Source: JAGREO01 sp020446285 (lineage in GTDB: Bacteria > Pseudomonadota > Alphaproteobacteria > Geminicoccales > Geminicoccaceae). From it: DNA of 64,000 nucleotides. The notes under the pieces were generated by a model. The model made no database searches. It had not been told where the DNA came from and saw only the letters and a list, made by a program, of their open reading frames with translations. Shown here one piece after another: positions 18,017-25,929 of this stretch. The number at the start of each line of letters is the position of its first letter. The stretch's first letter is position 1. Both the position numbers and the translations under genes were made by a program. The stretch is taken from positions 1 through 64,000 of the forward strand of contig JAWKVP010000008.1 of NCBI GenBank assembly GCA_041398005.1, given 5' to 3'.

Positions 18017-18502
18017 TCAGACCGCCACCTCGAAGATCGCGTCGACTTCAACCGGTACGTTCATCGGCAGACAGGCAACACCGACGGCAAAGCGCGCATG
18101 ACGTCCGGCATCGCCCATTGCCAGCACCATCAGGTCGGACGCGCCGTTGATGACCTTGGGGTGATCGTGGAACGCCGGAGTGCTCGCGACGAATCCGCCG
18201 ATCTTGAGACACTTGCGGACCTTTGCGAGATCGCCGTCGAGTGCCGCCCGCAGCTGGGCGAGGATGTTCAGGGCGCACGCCTTTGCCGCGTCCTGTCCCT
18301 CTTCGGTGGTCACTTCGTCGCCGAGCCGGCCGGTATGGAGCAGCCGGCCGTCCCGGAATGGCAACTGTCCGGAGATGTAGATGGTCCCGCCCGAACGGGT
18401 CCATGGCACATAATTGCCGGCTGCGGCGGCGACGGGTGGCAGGTCCAGTCCCGCCGCCTCGAGACGTTCGATGATTCCCTCGGCCAAGAAGCGCACTCCC
18501 AT
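18017..18502 (-). CDS. RidA family protein (enamine/imine deaminase-like)
   Basis: A 161-residue member of the YjgF/RidA family (the long COG0251 type). Recognisable parts are GNYVPWTRSGGTIYISGQLP, and a C-terminal PMNVPVEVDAIFEV. Classic RidA hydrolyses reactive 2-aminoacrylate-type intermediates. The canonical arginine lies in a region here reading ARFAVGVACLP, which fits a divergent subfamily, so activity is unproven. ATG at 18502 is chosen to match family starts; a TTG at 18535 would add 11 residues. It is probably co-transcribed with the acyltransferase gene. Confidence 0.82.
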   Translation of the reverse strand: MGVRFLAEGIIERLEAAGLDLPPVAAAAGNYVPWTRSGGTIYISGQLPFRDGRLLHTGRLGDEVTTEEGQDAAKACALNILAQLRAALDGDLAKVRKCLKIGGFVASTPAFHDHPKVINGASDLMVLAMGDAGRHARFAVGVACLPMNVPVEVDAIFEVAV

Positions 18503-18547
18503 GTTCGGGGACGGTGAGATGCGTTCCCCGTTCAACGCGTATCATAC

Positions 18548-18763
18548 ATAAGGGCATATGACTTGAAGTTGAAGGCGCGCCATGCGTCCCCCATTGCGAC
18601 CGGTGTCCCGATCTGCCCGTTGCGACCGGTGCCCCGATCGGGCGGCATGGGGTTTTGCCTTGAATGTTGTGTTACGCGTCGATTTCGAGCAACCTATGAG
18701 AAGAACCGGGAACCACGCGCGTGGTTTTCGACCCCACGAACGAGAGCAGCTGATGACAGCCCG
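18548..18763 (+). repeat. 216-bp direct repeat, copy 1
   Basis: The block starts with ATAAGGGCATATGACTTG and ends at the first four codons of aguA (ATG ACA GCC CG). It matches 18872-19087 along its length, with only a few substitutions and two compensating single-base indels. Inside it a 20-base unit, TTGCGACCGGTGYCCCGATC, occurs twice (18594-18613 and 18620-18639) with a 26-bp period. Copy 1 is followed by unrelated sequence and therefore carries only a truncated aguA start. Confidence 0.92.
18711..18726. promoter_or_regulatory. 16-bp palindrome in leader copy 1
   Basis: AACCACGCGCGTGGTT is a perfect palindrome. The same element occurs in copy 2 at 19036-19051. In both it lies about 25 bp upstream of an aguA-type ATG, so an operator is plausible. 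Confidence 0.5.
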
Positions 18764-18872
18764 TCGGCGTTCGGGCGCGCGGCGCAGCGCTGCTGCTCTG
18801 GCCCTCTCGCCTCCTCGTTTCCAGTCCTTTTCGTCTCGCATCGCGGCTGTCGGCATTTCTTCAACACGCTGA
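18753..18872 (+). pseudogene. Truncated duplicate of the aguA start
   Basis: The ATG and first four codons equal those of aguA (MTAR), after which the frame runs through unrelated arginine/serine-rich spacer sequence to a TGA at 18870-18872 (39 codons). It looks like a by-product of the leader duplication. Translation is possible because the leader is intact, but no function can be assigned. Confidence 0.5.
18834..18871 (-). repeat. Dispersed intergenic repeat, copy A (38 bp)
   Basis: Read on the minus strand it begins CAGCGTGTTGAAGAAATGCC and continues to a TGCGAGA end. It matches 32886-32923 at 37 of 38 positions. It abuts leader copy 2 of aguA directly at base 18872. Confidence 0.75.
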
Positions 18873-19087
18873 TAAGGGCATATGACTTGAAGTTGAAGAC
18901 GCGCCATGCGTCCCCCATTGCGACCGGTGTCCCGATCTGCCCGTTGCGACCGGTGCCCCGATCGGACAGATGGGGGTCTTTGCCTTGAATGTTGTGTTAC
19001 GCGTCGATTTCGAGCAACCTATGAGAAGAACCGGGAACCACGCGCGTGGTTTTCGACCCACGACCGAGAGCAGCTGATGACAGCCCG
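18872..19087 (+). repeat. 216-bp direct repeat, copy 2 (functional aguA leader)
   Basis: Second copy of the block at 18548-18763; it runs into the real aguA coding sequence. It keeps the internal 20-base double unit, the 16-bp palindrome and the start codon context GAGAGCAGCTG. The period between copies is 324 bp. Confidence 0.92.
19036..19051. promoter_or_regulatory. 16-bp palindrome upstream of aguA
   Basis: AACCACGCGCGTGGTT, a perfect palindrome ending 25 bp before the aguA ATG. This spacing suits an operator overlapping the transcription start, or a stem in the leader RNA. The regulator is unknown. Confidence 0.5.
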
Positions 19088-20093
19088 ATATCGAATGCCC
19101 GCCGAGTGGGAGCCGCACAGCCGTTGCTGGATGGCGTGGCCGTGCAGAAAGGCGCTCTGGGGAGATTGTCTCGAAGAGGCCCGTCTGGCCTATGCCGAGG
19201 TGGCGCGGACCATTGCCGCCTTCGAGCCGGTGACCATGATCGTCTCGCCGGGGCTGACGGCGGATGCCTCGCTCACGCTCGGGTCGGGGATCCGCATCCT
19301 TCCGCTCGGGCATGACGACAGCTGGACCCGTGACACGGCCCCGACCTTCGTTCACGATCTCGAAACGGGCGGACTTGCCGGTGTCGACTGGCGGTTCAAC
19401 GGCTGGGGCGAGATCGCCACCGGCATCGCCGAGGACAAGGCGATGGCCGGCCGCATCCTCGACCATCTGCAATTCGACCGCATCGCTTCCGACCTGACCA
19501 CCGAAGGTGGCGCCATCCATGTCGATGGCGAGGGCACGGCGATCCTCTGCGCCGCATCGCTGCTGGATCCCAACCGCAATCCCGGCCGCGAGCGAGGGGA
19601 GGTCGAGGCGGAACTCGGGCGCACGCTCGGCATTCGCCGGACCATCTGGCTGGAGCATGGCCTGACCGATGACGAGACCGCCGGCCATGTCGACAATATC
19701 GCCTGCTTCGCCGGCCCGGCGAAGGTGGTGACGCTCGATCCCGAAACGGCGATCGACGAGGACAAAGCGGGTCTCGAAGCCAATCTGGAGACGCTGCGCG
19801 AGGCGACCGACGCCGCCGGCCGGCCGCTCGAGATCACCACCCTGCCGCTCCCGGCGCGCAAGACCCGCGCATCCGGCGGCCTGCTCACCCGCAGCTACAT
19901 CAATTTCTATGTGGCCAATGGCGCCATCATCATGCCATCCTTCGACGATTCCGCCGACAAGACCGCGCGCCGGCGGTTGCAGGCACTGTTCCCCGACCGC
20001 GAAATTCTCCAGGTCGAGGCCAATGCCATTCTCGAAGGCGGCGGCGGCATCCACTGCATCACCCAGCAACAGCCGGCACCGCTGGCGGACTGA
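19077..20093 (+). CDS. aguA: Agmatine deiminase
   Basis: A 338-residue pentein-fold enzyme that hydrolyses agmatine to N-carbamoylputrescine and ammonia. Catalytic features are visible: WTRDTAPTF (about residue 82), EGGAIHVDGEG, HGLTDDETAGHVDNIACF with the active histidine, and the nucleophile Cys near the C-terminus in GGGGIHCITQQQP. The ATG at 19077 lies in the second copy of the duplicated leader; a methionine at codon 7 is an alternative. No N-carbamoylputrescine amidase (aguB) gene is adjacent, so the product would need an enzyme encoded elsewhere. Confidence 0.93.
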   Translation: MTARYRMPAEWEPHSRCWMAWPCRKALWGDCLEEARLAYAEVARTIAAFEPVTMIVSPGLTADASLTLGSGIRILPLGHDDSWTRDTAPTFVHDLETGGLAGVDWRFNGWGEIATGIAEDKAMAGRILDHLQFDRIASDLTTEGGAIHVDGEGTAILCAASLLDPNRNPGRERGEVEAELGRTLGIRRTIWLEHGLTDDETAGHVDNIACFAGPAKVVTLDPETAIDEDKAGLEANLETLREATDAAGRPLEITTLPLPARKTRASGGLLTRSYINFYVANGAIIMPSFDDSADKTARRRLQALFPDREILQVEANAILEGGGGIHCITQQQPAPLAD

Positions 20094-20200
20094 GTCCCGC
20101 GTTTCCCCTGTTTGCGTTTTCATGCGGTCTTTCGCGCGGGCGGTGCATGGGCTAGCCTGTGGCGAAATGAGGTAACCGGGCTCAGGGGGAGCGGGAATCG

Positions 20201-21256
20201 ATGAAGACCATGCAGGGGCCGGCGCTGTTTCTTGCGCAGTTCGCCGGCGACGAGGCGCCGTTCAATTCGCTCGACAGCATCTGTGAATGGGCCGCGGAGC
20301 TCGGCTATCGCGGTGTGCAGATACCGAGCTGGGACGGCCGCCTGTTCGATCTCGCGAAGGCCGCCTCCTCGAAGGATTATTGCGACGAGGTCAAGGGGAT
20401 CGCCGCCGGTCACGGGCTGACGGTCACCGAGCTTTCGACCCATCTGCAGGGCCAGCTCGTCGCCGTTCATCCGGCCTATGACGAGATGTTCGACGGGTTC
20501 GCCGATCCTTCCGTGCACGGCAATCCGAAGGCGCGGCAGGAATGGGCGGTGGAGCAGGTGAAGATGGCCGCCACCGCCTCGCGGAACATGGGACTGACGA
20601 AGCATGTGGGCTTTTCCGGCGCGCTCGCCTTTCCCTATCTCTATCCCTGGCCGCAACGGCCGCCCGGCCTGATCGAGGAGGCGTTCGACGAGCTCGCGCG
20701 CCGCTGGAAACCCATTCTCGACCATTACGATTCCTGCGGCGTCGATTACGGATACGAGATCCATCCGGGCGAGGATCTGTTCGATGGCGCCACCTTCGAG
20801 ATGTTCCTCGAACGGCTGAAGGGGCATCCGCGCTGCACGATCAACTACGATCCGTCGCACTTCCTCCTGCAGCAGCTCGATTATCTCGCCTTCATCGACA
20901 TCTATCACGAGCGCATATCGAGCTTCCACGTCAAGGATGCGGAACTCAATCCCGACGGTCGCCAGGGCGTCTATTCGGGATATCAGTCCTGGGTGAACCG
21001 TGCCGGCCGGTTCCGCTCGCTCGGCGACGGACAGGTCGATTTCGCCTCGATCTTCTCGAAGCTGGCTGCCTATGATTACGACTACTGGGCGGTGCTCGAA
21101 TGGGAATGCTGCCTCAAGCATCCCGAGGAGGGCGCGCGCGAGGGGGCGCCGTTCATCGAGGCGCACATCATCAGGGTGACCGAGCGCGCATTCGACGATT
21201 TCGCCGCCGGCGGAACCGACCGCGAAGCCAATCGCCGCATTCTCGGCCTGTCCTGA
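20201..21256 (+). CDS. Sugar phosphate isomerase/epimerase family protein
   Basis: A 351-residue TIM-barrel protein of the xylose isomerase-like/AP endonuclease 2 family. Metal-ligand segments are visible: YEIHPGEDLFDG, INYDPSHF, SSFHVKDAEL and AVLEWECC. Such proteins isomerise or epimerise sugars, often inositol or keto-sugar derivatives. ATG at 20201 follows a GGGGAGCGG. The next gene, a Gfo/Idh/MocA dehydrogenase, starts 12 bp after its stop, a common pairing in sugar or inositol-type catabolism. Substrate unknown. Confidence 0.88.
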   Translation: MKTMQGPALFLAQFAGDEAPFNSLDSICEWAAELGYRGVQIPSWDGRLFDLAKAASSKDYCDEVKGIAAGHGLTVTELSTHLQGQLVAVHPAYDEMFDGFADPSVHGNPKARQEWAVEQVKMAATASRNMGLTKHVGFSGALAFPYLYPWPQRPPGLIEEAFDELARRWKPILDHYDSCGVDYGYEIHPGEDLFDGATFEMFLERLKGHPRCTINYDPSHFLLQQLDYLAFIDIYHERISSFHVKDAELNPDGRQGVYSGYQSWVNRAGRFRSLGDGQVDFASIFSKLAAYDYDYWAVLEWECCLKHPEEGAREGAPFIEAHIIRVTERAFDDFAAGGTDREANRRILGLS

Positions 21257-21268
21257 GGGAGGAGCATC

Positions 21269-22411
21269 ATGGCACGTCTGAAACTCGGCATGGTCGGCGG
21301 CGGGCGCGACGCCTTCATCGGCGGCGTTCACCGCATCGCCTCGCGCATCGACGACCATTACGAACTGGTGGCCGGCTGCTTCTCCTCGTCGGCCGAAAAG
21401 TCGAAGGCATCCGCGGCCGATCTCGGCGTCGCTCCCGAACGTGCCTACGGCTCCTTCGACGAGATGGCGCGAAGCGAGGCTGCCCGCGACGACGGGATCG
21501 ACGTGGTCGCCATCGTCACCCCCAACCATGTCCACTATCCCGCCGCCAAGGCCTTTCTCGAAGCTGGCATTCATGTCATCTGCGACAAGCCCATGACGAC
21601 CTCTGTCGAGGATGCCGAGGCGCTGGCGCGGCTGGTGGAGAAGTCGGGCCGGGTGTTCGTCCTGACCCACAATTATACCGGCTATCCCATGGTCCGGCAG
21701 GCACGGGAGATGGTGCAGGCCGGCGAACTCGGCCGGATCCGGGTGGTGCAGGCGGAATATCCGCAGGACTGGCTTTCGACCAGACTCGAGGAAACCGGGC
21801 AGAAACAGGCCGGCTGGCGCACCGATCCGGAACGCTCCGGTCCGGCAGGCTGCACCGGCGATATCGGCACCCATGCCTACAATCTGGCGCGTTTCGTCAC
21901 CGGGCTCGAACTCGACCAGCTCTGCGCCGATCTCGACACCTTCGTCGAGGGGCGGGCGCTCGACGACAATGCGCAGATGCTCCTTCGCTTCAAGGGTGGC
22001 GCGCGCGGCATGCTCTGGGCGAGTCAGGTCGCGCCGGGCAATGAAAACGCGCTTCGCCTTCGCGTCTATGGCGAGAAGGGCGGACTTTCCTGGGCACAGG
22101 AGGATCCGAACTATCTCCACGTCACCACGCTCGGCGAACCGCCGAGGCTCGTCACCCGCGGCGGCAGCGGCTCGGGGCCTGTGGCCGGCCGGGTCAGCCG
22201 CGTGCCGGGCGGGCATCCCGAAGGCTATCTCGAGGGCTTCGCCAACATCTACAGCGATGCCGCCGAACTCATCCGTGCGGCAGGGGAGGGACGCGAACCC
22301 GATCCGGCGGCAACAGGGGTGCCGACCGTCGCCGACGGTGTCGATGGCGTGCGCTTCATCGCCGCCGCGGTGACATCGAGCCTCGAGGGAGGATCCTGGG
22401 TCCGGCCATAG
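21269..22411 (+). CDS. Gfo/Idh/MocA family oxidoreductase
   Basis: A 380-residue NAD(P)-dependent dehydrogenase. The N-terminal Rossmann domain shows GMVGGGRDAFIGGVHR, VAIVTPNHVHYPAAKAFLEAG and the catalytic ICDKPMTTS (EKP-type motif with Asp). The C-terminal alpha/beta domain contains GDIGTHAYNLARFVTG with the typical catalytic Asp/His pair. Preceded by AGGGAGGAGC, a strong Shine-Dalgarno. Likely acts with the preceding isomerase in oxidising a sugar or cyclitol; the exact substrate cannot be read. Confidence 0.9.
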   Translation: MARLKLGMVGGGRDAFIGGVHRIASRIDDHYELVAGCFSSSAEKSKASAADLGVAPERAYGSFDEMARSEAARDDGIDVVAIVTPNHVHYPAAKAFLEAGIHVICDKPMTTSVEDAEALARLVEKSGRVFVLTHNYTGYPMVRQAREMVQAGELGRIRVVQAEYPQDWLSTRLEETGQKQAGWRTDPERSGPAGCTGDIGTHAYNLARFVTGLELDQLCADLDTFVEGRALDDNAQMLLRFKGGARGMLWASQVAPGNENALRLRVYGEKGGLSWAQEDPNYLHVTTLGEPPRLVTRGGSGSGPVAGRVSRVPGGHPEGYLEGFANIYSDAAELIRAAGEGREPDPAATGVPTVADGVDGVRFIAAAVTSSLEGGSWVRP

Positions 22412-22433
22412 CAGCGTGTTGAAGAAATGTCGG
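22412..22433 (+). repeat. Dispersed intergenic repeat, copy C (partial)
   Basis: Starts directly after the stop codon of the preceding gene and matches the first 22 bases of the 38-bp repeat with two mismatches, on the plus strand. The rest of the repeat is absent here. Confidence 0.55.
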
Positions 22434-22474
22434 GGGGATGACCGGGAAAGGGCGGGCGTCAGGAGCGAGGAGCC

Positions 22475-22846
22475 ATGGGCAAGCGGGTACTGGTCGTCGA
22501 TGACGAACCGAATATCGTCAGATCCCTCGAATTCCTCATGAAGAAGGCGGGGTTCGAGGTCGAGGTGGCGCGTGATGGTGCCGAGGCGCTCGAAGCGCTC
22601 GGGCGCACGCCGCCGGATCTCATGCTGCTCGATGTCATGATGCCGGAATTTGACGGCTATGAGGTCTGCGCACGCATACGCGAGGATCGGGCATGGGCGG
22701 GTACGAAGATCGTCATGCTCACCGCCCGGGGACGCGAGAGCGAGCGGGAGCGGGGGCTGGATCTCGGTGCGGATGCCTATGTGACCAAGCCGTTCTCGAC
22801 CCGCGAGCTCGTGCAGCAGGTCAAAGAGATGCTCGGCGCGGACTGA
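22475..22846 (+). CDS. Stand-alone receiver-domain response regulator
   Basis: A 123-residue CheY-like protein consisting of a receiver domain only. The acidic pocket (D9, D10), phosphoacceptor D53 in LLDVMMPE, the conserved Thr in MLTARG and K105 in VTKPF are all present, so phosphorylation should be intact. It has no DNA-binding output domain. It is followed by a small membrane protein gene 4 bp later and then the transporter-histidine kinase, its probable partner. The output target is not apparent. Confidence 0.92.
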   Translation: MGKRVLVVDDEPNIVRSLEFLMKKAGFEVEVARDGAEALEALGRTPPDLMLLDVMMPEFDGYEVCARIREDRAWAGTKIVMLTARGRESERERGLDLGADAYVTKPFSTRELVQQVKEMLGAD

Positions 22847-22850
22847 GAGG

Positions 22851-23063
22851 ATGCAGCGCAAGGGCCCGAGCTGGCGGACGCGCAGGATGATGGTGCTGGC
22901 GATCCTCGCGGTCGCGCTCTTCAGCTATCCGCTGCTGGCCATCATCGACGGCATCGCGAGGGCGCATGGCCACTGGTGGCTGCCGGTCTACATGTTTGCG
23001 GCGTGGGCGCTGATCATCCTGCTCATCGGATGGACGATGTCGCGCCGGCAGGATCGCGCCTGA
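22851..23063 (+). CDS. Small two-helix membrane protein, possible symporter small subunit
   Basis: A 70-residue protein with a basic N-terminus, two transmembrane segments (about residues 13-33 and 42-62) and a short basic tail. It lies between the receiver gene (4 bp gap) and the symporter-kinase gene (stop and start overlap, TGATG). Small two-helix subunits of the DUF4212/DUF485 kind accompany several sodium:solute symporters, and this one has the same size, topology and position. The assignment is by analogy, not by a recognised motif. Confidence 0.6.
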   Translation: MQRKGPSWRTRRMMVLAILAVALFSYPLLAIIDGIARAHGHWWLPVYMFAAWALIILLIGWTMSRRQDRA

Positions 23064-25843
23064 TGCTTCCGGTCTGGCTCGTCGCGGTCGCCTCGTTCAT
23101 CTATCTGGGCACCCTGTTCGCGGTCGCGTCCTTCGGCGACCGGCGGGCGGATGCGGGCCGCAGCGTCATCGGCAACCCGGTCGTGTACACGCTGAGCCTT
23201 GCCGTCTATTGCTCGGCATGGACCTATTACGGCAGTGTCGGCATGGCGGCGACGACCGGGCTCGCCTTCCTGCCGATCTATCTCGGCCCCACGCTCGCGG
23301 CCCTGCTGTTTCCCTTCCTGCTGCTCAAGGTGCTGCGGATCACCAAGGCCTACGGCATCACCTCCATCGCCGACTTCCTCGCCGCCCGCTACGGCAAGAG
23401 CGGGCTCGTCGGCGGCCTCGTGACGGTGGTGGCGGCGGTGGGCGGCATTCCCTACATCTCGCTGCAGCTCAAGGCGGTGGCGGCGAGCGTGACCGTGGTC
23501 ATGGGCGATGCGACGCCGTTCGCGCCGGCCTTCAGTCTCGGTGCCGACACAGCACTCACCGTGACGCTGGTTCTCGCCATCTTCGCGATCTTCTTCGGCG
23601 CACGGCATGTCGACGTCACCGAAACCCATCAGGGCATGGTGCTGGCGATCGCCTTCGAGAGCGTCGTCAAGCTTCTCGCCTTTGTCGTCGCCGGCAGTTT
23701 CATCACTTACGGGATCTTCGACGGTTTCGGCGATATCGCCGGACGGGCCATGGCCGACGAGCGCGTGCGCGAGCTCTTCACCATGTCCGGCACCGGTCTC
23801 AGTTATATCGACTGGTTCCTTTTGACCATGCTCTCGGGGATGATGATGCTGGTGCTGCCGCGGCAGTTCCAGGTGGCGGTGCTCGAGAATGTCGACGAGA
23901 ATCACCTGCGGACGGCAAGCTGGCTGTTTCCGGCATATCTCCTCGTCATCAACATCTTCGTGATGCCGGTGGCACTCGCCGGACTGCTTCTGGATGGCGG
24001 CGAGGAGGGCGTCAATGCGGCGGATCTCCTGATCCTGCGCCTGCCCATGGATGCGGGGCAGGAGATTCTCGCACTCGTCACCTATCTCGGCGGGCTGTCG
24101 GCGGCGACGGCCATGGTGATCGTCGCCACCGTGGCGCTCAGCACCATGGTTTCCAACGATCTCGTCCTGCCGGTGCTCCTGCGCCGCGGCAACCGCCGTC
24201 GCGGCAGTCACGGCGATGCGGGCGAGCGGCCGGCACTGACCGGCCTCATTCTCAACATCCGCCGTGCTACCATCCTCGTCCTGCTGATGGCGGGCTATCT
24301 CTTCTTCAAGCATGTCAGCGGCGGGCTGGGGCTCGCCAGTACCGGGCTCATCGCCTTTGCCGCGGTCGCCCAGTTCGTGCCGGCGATCATCGCGGCGATC
24401 TACTGGCGGGACGCCAACCGCACGGGTGCCGTACTGGGGATCGCCGGCGGTTTCCTGATCTGGCTCTATACGCTCATCTGTCCGATGCTGGCGCGCGCGG
24501 GTGCCATCGATGACGGGTTTCTCGTCGATGGCCTGTTCGGGGTCGGGATGCTTCGCCCCGAAGCGCTGTTCGCGCTGGAGGGGCTGAACCCGGTCAGTCA
24601 CGCGCTGGTCTGGAGCCTTTCGCTCAACCTTCTCCTTCTCGTGACGGCATCGCTGCTCGGGCGGCAGGACAATATCGAGCGGGTGCAGGCGCTGATGTTC
24701 GTCGAGGTCGAATCGAACCACGAGACCGCGAGGCTCTGGCACGGCGAGGCGCGGGTCAGAGACCTGTGCGATCTGATGATACGCTTTATCGGGCCGGGCG
24801 GTGTCAACCGGGTGCTCGACATCGACGGGCAGAGACGCGGGACGAGGCTCGGTGCGAGGGATACGGCCGATGCCGAATTCGTGCTGCTGGTTGAACGGCA
24901 GCTCGCACGGGTGATCGGCTCGTCATCGGCGCGGGTGATGGTTGCCTCGGTCGTCGATGGCGAGGGGATCGGCCCCGATCAGGTCATGGAAATTCTCGAC
25001 GAGACCTCGCAGGTGATCGAGTACAGCCAGCGGCTGGAACAGAAATCGAAGGCGCTCGAGGCGGCGACGGCGGAACTGCGCGAGGCGAATGCAAGGCTGA
25101 CGGAACTGGACGGGCTCAAGGACGAGTTCATCGCCACGGTCAGTCACGAATTGCGCACACCGCTCACCTCCATTCGCTCGTTCTCGGAAATCCTGCTCGA
25201 TACGCCGGAACTGCCGGAAGAAGAACGCTCCGCCTTCCTTGCGATCGTCGTGCGCGAATCCGAAAGGCTGACCCGCCTCATCAACGATGTGCTCGATCTC
25301 TCCAAGATCGAGGCGGGGCGCATGGACTGGCAGATGGCCGAGATCGATCTGCGCGAGGTGATCGACGAGGCGCTCGACGCGGCGAGCGCGCTCTTCACCG
25401 AAGGCGGCATCGCGGTGGAGACGCGGCTTCGCCTGTCGCGTGCCTCGATCGTCGGCGATCGCGACCGGCTCGTGCAGCTGATCGTCAACCTGCTCGCCAA
25501 CGCCGTGAAGTTCGTGCCCGGCGAGAATGGCCGCGTGTGCGTGGAACTGTTCGATCACGCCAATGGCTGGTACGAGGTGCGTGTCGACGACAATGGACCG
25601 GGCGTGCCGCGGGACTTTCGCCGCGCGATCTTCGAGAAGTTCCGCCAGGCGAGCGAGGGCCCCAAGGAACGGCCGAAGGGAACCGGCCTCGGGCTGACCA
25701 TCTCCCGTCACATCGTCGAGGCGTTCGGCGGCCGGATCTGGGTCGAGACGAGCGAACTCGGCGGCGCCTCCTTCCGTTTCACCCTGCGGCACATGCCGGC
25801 GGCGGGCCATTCCGGCGAAACCGAACGGCGCGCGGCCGAATAG
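23063..25843 (+). CDS. Sodium:solute symporter fused to sensor histidine kinase (CbrA-like)
   Basis: A 926-residue protein. Residues about 1-555 form a 12-13 helix sodium:solute symporter module. A linker region (about 570-660) leads to a coiled coil (QRLEQKSKALEAATAELREANARL) and a histidine kinase core. The phosphorylated His is H695 in ATVSHELRTPLTSIRSFSE. The ATPase domain has the N box (VNLLANAVKF), G1 (VDDNGPGVP) and G2 (GTGLGLTISRHIVEAFGG). Architecture matches CbrA-type kinases, where transport and signalling are joined. No receiver domain is fused, so the lone receiver encoded at 22475 is the natural partner. The ligand is unknown. Confidence 0.92.
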   Translation: MLPVWLVAVASFIYLGTLFAVASFGDRRADAGRSVIGNPVVYTLSLAVYCSAWTYYGSVGMAATTGLAFLPIYLGPTLAALLFPFLLLKVLRITKAYGITSIADFLAARYGKSGLVGGLVTVVAAVGGIPYISLQLKAVAASVTVVMGDATPFAPAFSLGADTALTVTLVLAIFAIFFGARHVDVTETHQGMVLAIAFESVVKLLAFVVAGSFITYGIFDGFGDIAGRAMADERVRELFTMSGTGLSYIDWFLLTMLSGMMMLVLPRQFQVAVLENVDENHLRTASWLFPAYLLVINIFVMPVALAGLLLDGGEEGVNAADLLILRLPMDAGQEILALVTYLGGLSAATAMVIVATVALSTMVSNDLVLPVLLRRGNRRRGSHGDAGERPALTGLILNIRRATILVLLMAGYLFFKHVSGGLGLASTGLIAFAAVAQFVPAIIAAIYWRDANRTGAVLGIAGGFLIWLYTLICPMLARAGAIDDGFLVDGLFGVGMLRPEALFALEGLNPVSHALVWSLSLNLLLLVTASLLGRQDNIERVQALMFVEVESNHETARLWHGEARVRDLCDLMIRFIGPGGVNRVLDIDGQRRGTRLGARDTADAEFVLLVERQLARVIGSSSARVMVASVVDGEGIGPDQVMEILDETSQVIEYSQRLEQKSKALEAATAELREANARLTELDGLKDEFIATVSHELRTPLTSIRSFSEILLDTPELPEEERSAFLAIVVRESERLTRLINDVLDLSKIEAGRMDWQMAEIDLREVIDEALDAASALFTEGGIAVETRLRLSRASIVGDRDRLVQLIVNLLANAVKFVPGENGRVCVELFDHANGWYEVRVDDNGPGVPRDFRRAIFEKFRQASEGPKERPKGTGLGLTISRHIVEAFGGRIWVETSELGGASFRFTLRHMPAAGHSGETERRAAE

Positions 25844-25852
25844 CGAGCGGTC

Positions 25853-25920
25853 CATCGCGATCGCCGGAAGCATCGCGATCGCCGGAAGAAGATCGCCGGA
25901 AGCATCGCGATCGCCGGAAG
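25853..25920 (+). repeat. Short tandem repeat of an 18-bp unit
   Basis: CATCGCGATCGCCGGAAG occurs at 25853-25870, 25871-25888 and 25903-25920, with a 14-base shortened unit at 25889-25902. The array fills the gap between the stop codons of two converging genes. It contains the palindrome TCGCGATCGC-like core, so it could fold, but no terminator T-tract follows. Confidence 0.85.
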
Positions 25921-25929
25921 AAGCTTCGC

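Larger units (their letters stand above)
18536..19076. other. 541-bp intergenic region holding a duplicated aguA leader
   Basis: The region between the RidA gene and aguA contains two 216-bp direct repeats, a 108-bp spacer, a dispersed-repeat copy at the end of the spacer, and a palindrome in each 216-bp copy. Apart from a short truncated aguA start in copy 1, no supported gene was found. Longer apparent reading frames here arise from the repeats. Confidence 0.8.

Noticed and set aside
18563..18988. Plus-strand open frame through the duplicated leader
   Set aside because: Its peptide contains the same segment twice because of the 216-bp repeat; no start signal or domain supports it.
20120..22861. 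Minus-strand open frame of 913 codons across the isomerase and dehydrogenase genes
   Set aside because: It overlaps two well-supported genes and a receiver gene on the other strand; composition is that of an antisense shadow.
22988..24742. Minus-strand open frame opposite the symporter-kinase
   Set aside because: Antisense shadow rich in Glu, Arg, His and Asp, with no recognisable domain.
25853..25920. Tandem 18-bp units as a CRISPR array
   Set aside because: Units adjoin without spacers and no cas genes are present.
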